The notes under the pieces are model-generated. The model saw only the letters and a list, made by a program, of their open reading frames with translations, ran no database searches and was not told the DNA's origin. The position numbers and the translations under genes are program-made. A DNA stretch of 64,000 bases from Rhodobacterales bacterium. GTDB lineage: Bacteria > Pseudomonadota > Alphaproteobacteria > Caulobacterales > Hyphomonadaceae. Of the stretch, positions 52,611 to 63,285 are shown piece after piece. The stretch is taken from assembly GCA_014763715.1 (NCBI GenBank), contig JACXUV010000003.1, forward strand, positions 62,001-126,000. The letters run 5' to 3'. Within the stretch, counting starts at the first letter, position 1. Every line of letters starts with the position of its first letter.

Positions 52611-54626
52611 TTAGGCATAAATGGAGTTTGCTGCAGATACGATGACATTTTCATGCATGGTACCCTGAACCACAGCAGCGTCCGTCAGGACCAGGCCAAC
52701 AGTATTCCAGTACTTCCTGGCATCGAACCGTGTAGCACGGATACAGACCCTGACGTTCTTACCGGCTGCAAATGCACCGCTCACACGAACGTCAATCGAG
52801 TACTTCAGCTTCTCTGCATCGAACGAGCAACACAGCTTGCCGTCGACCATGACATCAACCATAAAGACGTTCCGCGGCGGCGCGACGGAAGAATGGATCT
52901 GCAGGATCAGAGTCCAGCTATTGTCGGCAGGCAGGCCCAGATCAGCTACGTCCAGTGAGATGTACTTGTAATCCCCGACTTCGGCTGGCCGCGGCTTGTA
53001 GATGACCTCAAGCCCCATCGCCGTGCGAGCCATCGCAAAATCGGAGCCCTTGGCACCATCAGTCTCGTCCCTCACGACGCCCGCCTCAAAATACCGGAGC
53101 GGGATCGGGCTACGCATCACATGTGCTAGCCGGCGCGTGACGGCCGGTTCAAACCGCTCCAGCATGACGCCGGCGCGTTCCTTCCAGCTGGCGTCCTGAG
53201 CGTGCTTCTGAAGGCGCTTCCTGTAGGATGCGTCCCCCTTCTTCTTCAGCGCAGCATCGATTGCGGCAGAATACTCCTGCACATTGCTGGCGCCGAAGAC
53301 TTCCTTGTAGGCAACGCACTCTTGCATGTCGGCATTCACGACCACCGGCAAGTTCGCGGCAAAATACTCGAACAGCTTCAGCGGAGACGTCGTCTTGGCG
53401 ATATTGCCTTCCTTGAAGGGAATCCACGCAATATCGAACGCGTTCAGGAGGCGCGGAACCTCAGGGTACGGAAAGGCGCCTGGCCAGACCAGATTATCTG
53501 CCGCGGGCAGCCTGATTTCCGGATTGTACACAGGGCCGACCATCACAAAGGTCAGGTCCTCACGCGCTCGCGCCAGGCTCGCAATCGCATCATAGTCCAG
53601 CCAGTCCGCCAGGGCGCCGACATATCCTACAATCGGTTTGCCGCCATGCTCGGCCCGGATCCGGTCAATCTCGGGATGTGAGTCCTTGATGGTTGTGAAC
53701 CGTTCGATCTCGACGCCATTCGGCGCAAGGGCAATGAAATCCGACGGGAACCTCTGCCTGACCTCTTCGTGCAGGATGCGCGCGGTCGGCACGACGATGT
53801 CGCAATTGTCCGCCGATAGGGCCTCAAACGTCTTCTGCGCCGCACTTGCCCCATCTGCGCCTGAAATCGCCGCATCGATGTGATCGACATATTCGTAGAC
53901 TAGGTAGTGACCGAGGCATCTCCACCGTTTCAGGATCGTCGCGTTGTAGTCATAAGCGGTGCTGTAGACATCGATGAAACATGGCGGCGCCTTCTGGACG
54001 AACTCATTGAAGAAGGCGGTCTGCTTGCAGACAATCAGGTTGTCCCTGATCTCGATGGTCTCGTCGCCTTTGTCGTAGACCTTGCTGCCGGAAAAATAGA
54101 CGACCAGCGCGCCCCGCGCGGCCATCTCCGCCGCGATATGTTGCGGCCGCTGGAACAGGGGCACGTTCCAGTCGATGAAGGGCGGAATCACGAAGACATG
54201 CTGCCCCCTGGAAAAGGCGGAATGCACCCGCTCCATGAGGTTGCTGAAATTGATGATCCGGGAATTCTCGGACCGGTACAACTCGTTCGGATACTTGAAG
54301 ACCTGATTGCGCAGGTGGGGGCTCGATCCCAACTGGTCCGCCATTGGCGCGACCATCTGGCCGTCGAAGTCGAACTCGTCATCTTCAATGGCCAGGGTCA
54401 GCGTGCTCGAAACGTCGACATCTTCCGGAATGTCGATTTCAAAGCCGATTGGCATATCGGCATATTCGGCATCGACATCCGGCCGCAGGAATGCCGGCTC
54501 TGCGACAGCCACCACCTCGCCATCCGCCAGGAGCTGGATCAGAACGGTCCTGTCCTTGTCAAACAGGTCCACGACCCAGCCCGAGACGATTGAGCGATCG
54601 AAGCGATCGACGGCACCCATCAGCAT
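52611..54626 (-). CDS. Three-domain glycosyltransferase with GWV-type N-module and beta-rich tail
   Basis: A 671-residue protein. Residues about 1-95 hold VDRFDRSIVSGWVVDLFDKD, LLADGEVVAVAEPAFLRPDVD and GFEIDIPEDVD, a small beta-sandwich-like module. About 140-500 is a GT-B enzyme (FVIPPFIDWNVPLFQRPQHIAAEMAARG; donor site near TTSPLKLFEYFAANLPVVVN). The last ~170 residues are beta-rich (YKYISLDVADLGLPADNSWTLILQIHSS, VDVMVDGKLCCSF), like a carbohydrate-binding or jelly-roll domain. Substrates are unknown. It is followed by the small SRPBCC-like gene on the same strand. Confidence 0.75.
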   Translation of the reverse strand: MLMGAVDRFDRSIVSGWVVDLFDKDRTVLIQLLADGEVVAVAEPAFLRPDVDAEYADMPIGFEIDIPEDVDVSSTLTLAIEDDEFDFDGQMVAPMADQLGSSPHLRNQVFKYPNELYRSENSRIINFSNLMERVHSAFSRGQHVFVIPPFIDWNVPLFQRPQHIAAEMAARGALVVYFSGSKVYDKGDETIEIRDNLIVCKQTAFFNEFVQKAPPCFIDVYSTAYDYNATILKRWRCLGHYLVYEYVDHIDAAISGADGASAAQKTFEALSADNCDIVVPTARILHEEVRQRFPSDFIALAPNGVEIERFTTIKDSHPEIDRIRAEHGGKPIVGYVGALADWLDYDAIASLARAREDLTFVMVGPVYNPEIRLPAADNLVWPGAFPYPEVPRLLNAFDIAWIPFKEGNIAKTTSPLKLFEYFAANLPVVVNADMQECVAYKEVFGASNVQEYSAAIDAALKKKGDASYRKRLQKHAQDASWKERAGVMLERFEPAVTRRLAHVMRSPIPLRYFEAGVVRDETDGAKGSDFAMARTAMGLEVIYKPRPAEVGDYKYISLDVADLGLPADNSWTLILQIHSSVAPPRNVFMVDVMVDGKLCCSFDAEKLKYSIDVRVSGAFAAGKNVRVCIRATRFDARKYWNTVGLVLTDAAVVQGTMHENVIVSAANSIYA

Positions 54627-54674
54627 ATCAAATTTCCCAACTTCCTTAGTGACTGTTCTGGCCCGGCGGCGTGC

Positions 54675-55664
54675 CTACTTCAATTCCTCAAGGACCTGCT
54701 GCCGCAACATCCCGAGTTCCTTCTTGGACTCGGCGCGTAGGGCAAAGACTGCGTCACGGTCTACGCCCGCCATGCCCGGATAGAAACGCTCAGGCAGGGT
54801 CTCGTCCGGCGCTACAGCCATGTGCGCCTCGCGGCCGATCCGGTTATAGAAGTGCACGAACTTGTCGGCGCGGCTGAGTGTGATCGTCGGCACGCCCGAC
54901 ATGTGGCCCACGACGCAGCCATGGAACTTCATGCTGAGCAGCAACTGGCAGCTCTGGATCTCCCGGGTCAGCTCCTCGATCGTGTTCGCAACCGTGATCG
55001 ACCGGGGCGTGAACGTGTGCTCGTGCGCCTCGGCAATGTCATCGTCTGCCGTCGGCGCCGTCCCCAGCGGGATGTGCTTGATACTCCAGCCGGCATCCAC
55101 CGCCTTCTGCAGGAAGGCGTTGATATTGACCGGATTGAGGTTCTGGTTTGCCCGTGTGATCAGGCCCAGAACCTTGTTCTGGGGGGAGTTGAACGGGAAA
55201 TCCATTGCACAGACGATGTCCACGCCGGGATAGACGTCAACGCTCGGACGCAAATGCTTCTTGATCCACTCTGCGCTGACCTGGCTGCGGGTATGGATGA
55301 ATTTCACATTCTCGTGCTGGAAGAAGGCAGCCATCTGTTTGCAGACATTCTCGTCCCATCCGCCCCATCTAGGCACTTCCACGCCGACAATATAGACCGG
55401 CTTGGCTAGGTATTCCTCTTTCCAGTAGAGCGGGCTCAGCATCCACGGTATGATCAGGTCGCCGCCGCCGATGATGACTGCATCGAACTGTGCGACCCGC
55501 TCCTCAACGGACGTCGAGAAATACGGAGCGACGGTCATGTCATGCATTACGTCCACCTCGATATCCTCATCGCCAGCAAACAGGTCCGCCAGGACCTGCC
55601 GAAACAGCTCATCGCCGTAGTTTCCCCACTTGAAATAACCGACAAGACCTATGCGCTTCGTCAC
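54675..55664 (-). CDS. Polysaccharide pyruvyl transferase family protein (WcaK/CsaB type)
   Basis: A 329-residue protein. GLVGYFKWGNYGDELFRQVLADLF at the N-terminus, VIIGGGDLIIP near 88, and LLSMKFHGCVVGHMSGVPTITLSRADK near 245-270 (the MKFH...SGVP motif) identify the pyruvyl-transferase family. These enzymes add a ketal pyruvate from PEP to a sugar, giving negative charge, or act on related acceptors. It lies immediately upstream of the 671-residue glycosyltransferase on the same strand, so decoration of the same glycan is plausible. Confidence 0.82.
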   Translation of the reverse strand: MTKRIGLVGYFKWGNYGDELFRQVLADLFAGDEDIEVDVMHDMTVAPYFSTSVEERVAQFDAVIIGGGDLIIPWMLSPLYWKEEYLAKPVYIVGVEVPRWGGWDENVCKQMAAFFQHENVKFIHTRSQVSAEWIKKHLRPSVDVYPGVDIVCAMDFPFNSPQNKVLGLITRANQNLNPVNINAFLQKAVDAGWSIKHIPLGTAPTADDDIAEAHEHTFTPRSITVANTIEELTREIQSCQLLLSMKFHGCVVGHMSGVPTITLSRADKFVHFYNRIGREAHMAVAPDETLPERFYPGMAGVDRDAVFALRAESKKELGMLRQQVLEELK

Positions 55665-56060
55665 CGGAACTCCTAATCTATGTATAATTGCGGGAGGGAC
55701 CGAGATTGATTCAACGTCAGACTAAGCGACGGTTCACATGAAATCTCTGATATAAAGCAGCACATTCTGGATCCCGTCTCCTGATTTGACTCCGCGATGC
55801 CGGAACTTACCTGACTGCGCCGCCTGTTCGTCCCGTGCGCGCGACGCTTGCTGCATCAGTCTTCTAGAGAGCCCTGAGAGGCGAGGCAACCTGTTTGCGG
55901 CACGGCGTCCGGCAACCGTATGGTGCAAAGGCAGGACTGTCGCTCGCACCATCCTGCCATAGCCCGTTTACAGGGCGCCGCAGCAGACAGTAACCATGCG
56001 TGATTTGCCCACCTTGGCGACAGGTCCTATCGGGGCTGGGTAGACTTTCGGAGCCCCAAA
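55665..56060. other. 396-base intergenic region with no convincing gene
   Basis: This gap separates the minus-strand pyruvyltransferase gene from the plus-strand aminotransferase, so it should hold both promoters. It has a minus-strand 72-codon frame (55734-55952) that I do not accept, and one inverted repeat, ATGGTGC (55920-55926) and GCACCAT (55946-55952). No terminator or strong operator is evident. Confidence 0.5.
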
Positions 56061-57221
56061 ATGTCCCTACCCTTCATCGACCTTCAGGTCCAGCGCAAGC
56101 GGATCGAGAACGAACTTAACAGCGCCATTCTCTCCGTTGTCGAAAGCGGACGCTATGTCCTCGGCCCGGAAGTGACCGAATTGGAGAAACAGCTTGCCGC
56201 CTGGTGCGGCGCAAAGCATTCGGTCAGTTGCGCCAATGGCACGGACGCCATCGCTCTGACGCTGATGGCGTGGGAAACCGGCCCCGGCGACGCGGTCTTC
56301 TGCCCCTCCTTCACCTTCGTTGCGACGGCGCAGGTCGTGCCGTGGACGGGCGCCTCGCCGGTCTTCGTCGATATCCTGCCCGAAACCTACAATATGGATC
56401 CAGCCAGCCTCGAAGCTGCGATTGCCCGCGTGAAGGCGGAAGGCAAGCTGACGCCGAAAGTCGTCATCGCGGTGGACCTGTTCGGCCAGCCGGCAGACTA
56501 TCCGGCCCTCAAGGCGATCTGCGACCGCGAAGGGCTCAAACTCATCTCTGACAATGCGCAGGGCTTCGGCTGCACCCTGAACGGCAAGGCGACAACCGAC
56601 TGGGCCGACATCGCGACCACCAGCTTCTTCCCGGCCAAACCCCTCGGCTGCTATGGCGACGGCGGCGCGGTGGTGACGAATGACGACCGGCTCGCCGAAC
56701 TCGTCGAATCGCTGCGCGTCTACGGCAAGGTCATGCCGACCGATGCGGCCGAACGCAACTTTCATCACGACCCGAAATACCTGTCGCTGCGCCTGGGCAT
56801 GAACTCCCGCCTCGACACGATCCAGGCCGCCGTCCTGCTGGAGAAGCTGAAGATCTTCGCGGACGAGATCCAGCTGCGCCAGAAAGTGGCGGGCCGGTAT
56901 TCCGCAGGCCTGAAGGATCATGTCCGCCGCGTGCCGTACATCATCGAAGGCGGCCAGAGCGTCTGGGCACAATACGTCATCGAGCATGACAATCGTGACG
57001 GTCTGCAGGCGCACCTTTCCAGCCAGGGCATCCCGTCCATGGTCTACTATCCGGTGCCGATCCACATGCAGGACTTTGCCGCAGAATGGGCTCCGCCCGC
57101 AGGCAGCCTGCCAGTCACCGAAGCGGCCAGCCAGTATGTCATCGCCCTGCCCATGCACCCCTATCTCCCGGAAGAAGACCAGGACCGCGTGATCGACGCA
57201 GTACGGGCCTTCAACGGCTGA
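56061..57221 (+). CDS. DegT/DnrJ/EryC1/StrS sugar aminotransferase
   Basis: A 386-residue PLP enzyme of the sugar-aminotransferase family. SCANGTDAIALTLMAWETGPGD (57-78), DNAQGFGCTLNGK and Lys193 in TSFFPAKPLGCYGDGGAV form the cofactor site. It would transaminate a nucleotide-linked ketosugar to an amino sugar. The following GNAT gene could then acetylate the amine, as in bacillosamine- or viosamine-type pathways, though no dehydratase is in the window. Confidence 0.9.
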   Translation: MSLPFIDLQVQRKRIENELNSAILSVVESGRYVLGPEVTELEKQLAAWCGAKHSVSCANGTDAIALTLMAWETGPGDAVFCPSFTFVATAQVVPWTGASPVFVDILPETYNMDPASLEAAIARVKAEGKLTPKVVIAVDLFGQPADYPALKAICDREGLKLISDNAQGFGCTLNGKATTDWADIATTSFFPAKPLGCYGDGGAVVTNDDRLAELVESLRVYGKVMPTDAAERNFHHDPKYLSLRLGMNSRLDTIQAAVLLEKLKIFADEIQLRQKVAGRYSAGLKDHVRRVPYIIEGGQSVWAQYVIEHDNRDGLQAHLSSQGIPSMVYYPVPIHMQDFAAEWAPPAGSLPVTEAASQYVIALPMHPYLPEEDQDRVIDAVRAFNG

Positions 57222-57233
57222 CACTCAAAGAGC

Positions 57234-57893
57234 ATGAACACAGATCCTTTCGAAGAGATCGTCATTGCAGATGCCTGCAGTGCGGCCTTCGACCAATTCT
57301 TCGCGATCTATGAGGAGGCGCTACCCGCCGGCGAACGCAAGCCGCGCGAGGCCATCGTCGCACTCAGCAAGCGGTCGGATTCTGCCATTCTCGGGCTGTC
57401 CTGTGACGGACAGGTCGTCGCCTTTGCCATCGTCTTTGCGTCGAACACGGCGCCTGTCGGCCTGCTCGAATACATGGCCACATCGAAAGCGCTGCGGAAT
57501 GCGGGGCTGGGCAAGCGACTGTTCGCAATGGCGCTGGCTCGCATGGAGGGCCGGGTGATGCTTGTGGAGGTCGAATCCGAACGCGAAAAGACAGCCGACA
57601 CGCCCCTCCGTTTACGCCGCAAGAATTTTTACTGCCGGCTTGGCTGCCAGCAGGTTGAGAAGCTGGACTATATCATGCCTATGGTCAGCGCAGAGAAGCC
57701 GCCTGTGCTGGATCTTCTCTTTCACACCGGCGGGCAGGCGATCACCGTCACGGACACTCTTCTTCGGACCTGGCTGGAAACAGTCTACACGGAAGTCTAC
57801 GGACGCCGCATCAACGACAGCAATATCGCCCTGATGCTGCAGCGCCGCGCTGAAGAGATGCGCCAGAGCGGCGAGGCCAAAGGAAAGGGTTAG
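57234..57893 (+). CDS. GNAT-family N-acetyltransferase
   Basis: A 219-residue protein. LLEYMATSKALRNAGLGKRLFAMAL (about 78-102) has the Arg-x-x-Gly-x-Gly acetyl-CoA motif. FYCRLGCQQVEKLDYIMP follows at the usual end of the fold. The last ~60 residues are an extra helical tail. It starts 12 bases after the aminotransferase, and I infer it may acetylate that enzyme's product. Its 3' end overlaps the convergent MarR gene by 4 bases. Confidence 0.8.
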   Translation: MNTDPFEEIVIADACSAAFDQFFAIYEEALPAGERKPREAIVALSKRSDSAILGLSCDGQVVAFAIVFASNTAPVGLLEYMATSKALRNAGLGKRLFAMALARMEGRVMLVEVESEREKTADTPLRLRRKNFYCRLGCQQVEKLDYIMPMVSAEKPPVLDLLFHTGGQAITVTDTLLRTWLETVYTEVYGRRINDSNIALMLQRRAEEMRQSGEAKGKG

Positions 57894-58324
57894 GACCGGC
57901 CACTCAGCTCGGTCATGACGCGGAACCATCGGTTTGCATCATCGGCTCCGACCACCTCGAAGACACGGCCCAGACGCCTGACCTGAGCCCCTGTCAGTTC
58001 CGCTTCGAGACGTTTGCCCTTCTCCGTCAGGCACAGGCGTTTGACACGCCGGTCAGCCTCATCGGCCACAGGGCAGACCAGATTCATTTCGATCAGCTGC
58101 CGTAACGGCGCGTTCAGCGCCTGTTTGCTGATCGCCAGCGTCTCCAGAAGCTCGCCAATCTTCAGATTCGGATTGCGCTCGATGAAGTAGAGAAGGCGGT
58201 GATGCACGCGGTTGAGGCCACGCCTGTCGAGGATCTTGTCGGCATGGGAGGTGAACTCGCGATAGGCAAAATACATCAGCTCAATCGCGCTGAGCATCCG
58301 ATCATCTGAATCTGGGTCAACCAT
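57890..58324 (-). CDS. MarR family transcriptional regulator
   Basis: A 144-residue winged-helix protein. YFIERNPNLKIGELLETLAISKQALNAPLRQLIEMNLV is the DNA-binding region (about 48-86), with the wing ADRRVKRLCLTEKGKR. It is divergent from the PLP aminotransferase at 58395, with a small dyad between. It probably regulates that gene and itself. It is convergent with the GNAT gene. Confidence 0.85.
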   Translation of the reverse strand: MVDPDSDDRMLSAIELMYFAYREFTSHADKILDRRGLNRVHHRLLYFIERNPNLKIGELLETLAISKQALNAPLRQLIEMNLVCPVADEADRRVKRLCLTEKGKRLEAELTGAQVRRLGRVFEVVGADDANRWFRVMTELSGRS

Positions 58325-58352
58325 ATTGACTTATAGGCACTCTGAGGAATAT

Positions 58353-58367
58353 TTGTCGATAGGACAA
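58353..58367. promoter_or_regulatory. Small dyad between divergent MarR and aminotransferase genes
   Basis: TTGTC-GATAG-GACAA has perfect 5-base arms around a 5-base centre in the 70-base gap between the two starts. The position fits an operator, but arms this short can occur by chance. Confidence 0.35.
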
Positions 58368-58394
58368 CATGATTGACGTATCTGGGAGTTGACA

Positions 58395-59522
58395 TTGCCC
58401 CTGCTCACACAGCGCCTCAGGGATTTGCGCCCATCTCCTGTCCGGGCCATGCTCGAAGCTTCCCAAAAGCCGGATGTCATCTCTTTCGCCGGGGGCCTGC
58501 CTGCACCGGATACATTCGTGTCACCCGTCCTGCCGCCAAATTCTGAAGCGGCCCTGCAATACGGTCCATCCGAGGGAGAACCGGAATTGCGCCGCCTGAT
58601 CGCGGCGGAACTGCAGGCCGCCGGACTGGACTGCGCCGCAGACCAGGTGCTCATCCTGTCGGGCTCCCAGCAGGGTATCGATCTTGCCGCGAAGCTGACG
58701 ATCGACGCCGGCACGCGGATCGCCATTGAATCGCCAACCTATCTGGCTGCCCTGCAGGTGTTCCGGTTCTTCGGCGCCCGGTTTGAAAGCCTGGACCCGA
58801 GCCTGTCTGTCAGCTGGACACGGGCCGATCACCCGGCCATGGCCTATGTCATCCCGACCTTCCAGAACCCGACCGGGCGCTGCTGGACAGCAGACGAGCG
58901 CGAGTCTTTCGCCTGTGCCTGCGAAGACGCGGATGTGATCCTGTTCGAAGATGATCCGTATCGTGATCTCGCGTATGAGCCATGCCAGCGGCGCCCTGCG
59001 GTCTCCTGGATGAAGAACGGATCGTGGATCTATCAGGGTTCTTTCTCCAAGACGCTGGCGCCGGGCCTGCGCCTCGGCTTCATGGTCGCCTCCCGCGATC
59101 TCTTCCCGCACCTGCTCCTGCTGAAACAGGCGGCTGACCTGCACTCCAACCGCCTCAGCCAGCACATGGTGATCCATCAGCTCACCTCGCAGGACCGCGA
59201 TGCCAGACGGGACTTCCTAGTCTCGGCCTATCGGGAAAAGCGGGATGCGTTTGACGCCTCCATGCGCCAGCATCTCGGCAATGCTGTTGAGTGGAAACGT
59301 CCTCCCGGCGGGCTCTTCTTCTGGCTCACCCTGCCGGAGCATATCGATCCGGACGCGCTCCTGGCGGAGGCGATCAAGAGAAATGTGCTGTTCACACCCG
59401 GACGGCCTTTCTATGCGGACGAGTCGCTTGCGGTGCCTTCGATGCGGCTGAACTTCAGTCACGCCTCGAAGGACGCTGCCGACCGGGGCCTCGCCATCCT
59501 CGGCGACCTGCTGCGGGCCTGA
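58395..59522 (+). CDS. PLP-dependent class I/II aminotransferase (2-aminoadipate/valine-pyruvate type)
   Basis: A 375-residue fold-type I aminotransferase. FAGGLPAPDTF (31-41), ILSGSQQGIDLAAKLTIDAG and the Schiff-base Lys219 in QGSFSKTLAPGLRLGF are present, as is the C-terminal MRLNFSHAS. It resembles 2-aminoadipate (LysN/AruH-like) transaminases without a GntR DNA-binding domain. The start is TTG at 58395 with GGGAG 6 bases upstream; a TTG two codons earlier is too close to it. The substrate is unknown. The divergent MarR gene is its likely regulator. Confidence 0.85.
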   Translation: MPLLTQRLRDLRPSPVRAMLEASQKPDVISFAGGLPAPDTFVSPVLPPNSEAALQYGPSEGEPELRRLIAAELQAAGLDCAADQVLILSGSQQGIDLAAKLTIDAGTRIAIESPTYLAALQVFRFFGARFESLDPSLSVSWTRADHPAMAYVIPTFQNPTGRCWTADERESFACACEDADVILFEDDPYRDLAYEPCQRRPAVSWMKNGSWIYQGSFSKTLAPGLRLGFMVASRDLFPHLLLLKQAADLHSNRLSQHMVIHQLTSQDRDARRDFLVSAYREKRDAFDASMRQHLGNAVEWKRPPGGLFFWLTLPEHIDPDALLAEAIKRNVLFTPGRPFYADESLAVPSMRLNFSHASKDAADRGLAILGDLLRA

Positions 59523-59707
59523 CCCGCCCCCCCCCCGGAAAGCTCCCTAAGCGCATCATACCGGCCACTATAGAGGGTCCATAGAGGGTGTATTGAGTGT
59601 GTTCGTGATGGTGTCCGGGAACGGGTCGCACCTGCGTCACAGGAAGGCACATTGCCTTTTTCCGGGCGCCATGTTACCCGCGTACAAACGTATAAAGGAA
59701 TATTGAT
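59523..59707 (+). promoter_or_regulatory. ahcY leader region: C10 tract, short repeat and hairpin
   Basis: This 185-base gap holds a run of ten C (59527-59536), a repeated ATAGAGGGT motif near 59570-59590, and a short hairpin AAGGCA-CAT-TGCCTT (59644-59658) followed by TTT. The hairpin looks like a weak terminator between the aminotransferase and ahcY. I did not see a convincing SAH or SAM riboswitch core, but structure prediction was not run. Confidence 0.4.
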
Positions 59708-61102
<1,395 letters not shown>

Positions 61103-61113
61103 GGGCATAAGGC

Positions 61114-61974
61114 ATGACAACCGGGGACCATATCCTGACGCTTTCCTGCCCGGACCGGGTCGGGATTGTCGCAACACTGGCGCGCCTGATGGAAGCGCAT
61201 GACTGCTTCATCGCGTCTTCGCGCACCTTTGGTGACACCGAGTCGGGGCAGTTCTTTGCCCGGCTCGTCTTCCGCGCGCCCGAGGGCGGAGACGTGCCGC
61301 TCAGCCTGCTGGGCGACATCGAGGAAGCCGGTGAGGAGCTGGAAGCCGACTGGAGCGTTGCCCCGGTTGGCCAGCGCATGCGGACGCTGCTGCTGGTCTC
61401 GAAGTCAGACCATTGTGCCAACACGCTGCTCTACGCGTCCCGCCGCAAGGAGCTGCCGATCGACGTGGTCGGAATCGTGTCGAATAATGAGACGCTGAAA
61501 GACCAGTTCGCCCATTTCGGCCTGCCCTGGTTCCACATCCCGGTCACGGCCGCGACAAAGCCCGAAGCCGAAGCGCGCCTGTTCAATGTGGTTGAGGAGA
61601 CCGGCGCGGACCTCATCGTGCTTGCCCGCTACATGCAGGTGCTCAGCGATGATGCCTGTCGGGAACTGGAAGGCCGCTGCATCAACATCCACCACTCCTT
61701 CCTGCCGAGCTTCAAGGGCGCCCGCCCCTATCATCAGGCCCATGCCCGCGGCGTGAAGGTCATCGGCGCCACCGCCCACTACGTCACCGCAGACCTGGAT
61801 GAAGGCCCGATCATCACCCAGGTTACCGAAACCATCGACCATACCTACACGCCCGCCGACATGATCGAGACCGGCCGCCACCTGGAAGGCACGGCCCTTC
61901 TGCGCGCTGTCAAGGCGCACGCAGAGCACCGTGTTTTCAGTCATGCAGGCCGGACCATCGTCTTCGCCAGATAA
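61114..61974 (+). CDS. purU: Formyltetrahydrofolate deformylase
   Basis: A 286-residue enzyme that hydrolyses 10-formyl-THF to THF and formate, balancing one-carbon pools. An N-terminal ACT domain ([22 protein letters not shown]) is followed by a formyltransferase domain with [44 protein letters not shown], containing the catalytic His and Asp. It starts 11 bases after ahcY, suggesting one transcript with it and metK. Confidence 0.93.
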   Translation: MTTGDHILTLSCPDRVGIVATLARLMEAHDCFIASSRTFGDTESGQFFARLVFRAPEGGDVPLSLLGDIEEAGEELEADWSVAPVGQRMRTLLLVSKSDHCANTLLYASRRKELPIDVVGIVSNNETLKDQFAHFGLPWFHIPVTAATKPEAEARLFNVVEETGADLIVLARYMQVLSDDACRELEGRCINIHHSFLPSFKGARPYHQAHARGVKVIGATAHYVTADLDEGPIITQVTETIDHTYTPADMIETGRHLEGTALLRAVKAHAEHRVFSHAGRTIVFAR

Positions 61975-61993
61975 GCCCTCAGAGGAAACTGCC

Positions 61994-63175
61994 ATGAAAC
62001 TCTCCAGCCACGAATTCACGTCCGAAAGCGTTTCCGAAGGGCATCCGGACAAGGTCGCAGACCAGGTTTCGGATGCGATCGTTGACCTGTTTCTGGCAAA
62101 GGACCCGACGGCCAAGGTCGCCGTGGAAACACTGACCACGACCAACAAGATCGTGCTGGCTGGCGAAGTGCGTACGAATAATGGCGCGGTGGTCTCCGAC
62201 GAGGAAATGAACGAGACCGCCCGGGCCGTGGTGAAGCGGATCGGCTACGAACAGGATGGCTTCCATTGGAAGAATTTGACGATCGACAATCTCGTTCATG
62301 GCCAATCCGCCGAGATCGCTCAGGGCGTGGAAGCGGGCCAGGGCCTGTTCAAGGAAGAAGGCGCGGGCGACCAGGGCATCATGTTCGGCTACGCTACCAA
62401 TGAGACGCCGGAACTGATGCCGGCGACGCTGGTCTATTCCCACCAGATCCTCCAGAAACTGGCCGCGCTGCGCCATTCCGGTGCGCGCCCGCAGCTGGAG
62501 CCGGATGCCAAAAGCCAGGTGACACTTCAATATGAAGGCTCCCGCCCGGTCGGCGTGAACGCGCTGGTCGTCTCCCATCAGCACGGCAAGGATGTCAGCC
62601 AGGACGAACTGCGCGAGATCATCCGCCCCGTGGTCGAGGAAGTGCTGCCCGAAGGCTGGTTCCCGCCGGAAGACAAGTTCTATGTGAACCCGACAGGCAG
62701 CTTCTATGTCGGCGGACCAGACGGCGATGCTGGCCTGACCGGCCGCAAGATCATCGTCGACACCTATGGTGGGGCCGCCCCGCATGGCGGCGGGGCCTTC
62801 TCCGGCAAGGACCCGTCCAAGGTGGACCGTTCAGCCGCCTACGCCACGCGCTACCTCGCCAAGAACGTTATCGCTGCTGGCCTTGCCGAACGCTGCACCA
62901 TCCAGGTCAGCTATGCCATCGGTGTTGCCCAGCCCCTGTCAATCTATGTCGATACGCATGACACAGGGAAGGCGGACGAAGACCGCATTGCACAGGCCCT
63001 ACGGGAGATGTTCGACCTCTCCCCGAAAGGCATTCGCACGCATCTGCAGCTGAACCGTCCGATCTACGGCCCCAGTGCCGCCTATGGACATTTCGGCCGC
63101 CAGCCGGGCGACAATGGCGCCTTCAGCTGGGAAAAAACCGACCTCGCGGGTGAACTGGCCCGCCTCGCCAACTGA
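61994..63175 (+). CDS. metK: S-adenosylmethionine synthetase
   Basis: A 393-residue enzyme that makes SAM from methionine and ATP. Conserved [15 protein letters not shown] (about 15-29), [12 protein letters not shown] (about 124), [25 protein letters not shown] and HFGRQP are present. The ATG at 61994 is preceded by AGAGGAAACT, giving the standard N-terminus; the frame is open upstream into purU. It follows purU by 19 bases. Confidence 0.96.
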   Translation: MKLSSHEFTSESVSEGHPDKVADQVSDAIVDLFLAKDPTAKVAVETLTTTNKIVLAGEVRTNNGAVVSDEEMNETARAVVKRIGYEQDGFHWKNLTIDNLVHGQSAEIAQGVEAGQGLFKEEGAGDQGIMFGYATNETPELMPATLVYSHQILQKLAALRHSGARPQLEPDAKSQVTLQYEGSRPVGVNALVVSHQHGKDVSQDELREIIRPVVEEVLPEGWFPPEDKFYVNPTGSFYVGGPDGDAGLTGRKIIVDTYGGAAPHGGGAFSGKDPSKVDRSAAYATRYLAKNVIAAGLAERCTIQVSYAIGVAQPLSIYVDTHDTGKADEDRIAQALREMFDLSPKGIRTHLQLNRPIYGPSAAYGHFGRQPGDNGAFSWEKTDLAGELARLAN

Positions 63176-63238
63176 CGCGAACCACCGGACGATCATCACA
63201 TCATTGATGGTGGCCGCGCTCTTGCCCCACACCTCCCC

Positions 63239-63269
63239 GGTCTGCCGTTCAGATATGAACGGACAGACC
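63239..63269. other. Strong hairpin between convergent metK and the nucleotidyltransferase gene
   Basis: GGTCTG-CCGTTCA and TGAACGG-A-CAGACC form a 13-bp stem with one bulged base and a GATA loop. No T-run follows either way. It lies between two converging genes and could mark transcript ends processed or ended by another route. Confidence 0.5.
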
Positions 63270-63285
63270 ACAGGGACTCAGACGA

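Noticed and set aside
55734..55952. 72-codon minus-strand frame in the 55.7-56.0 kb gap
   Set aside because: Arg-rich composition, no recognisable family, start falls in an inverted repeat; kept only as part of an unassigned region. A gene remnant cannot be excluded.
42649..57893. Prophage or mobile island
   Set aside because: No integrase, transposase, attachment repeats or tRNA at the edges; only a decayed DUF2793 gene hints at phage-like origin.
59523..59707. SAM/SAH riboswitch upstream of ahcY
   Set aside because: No recognisable conserved core by eye; a covariance search would decide.
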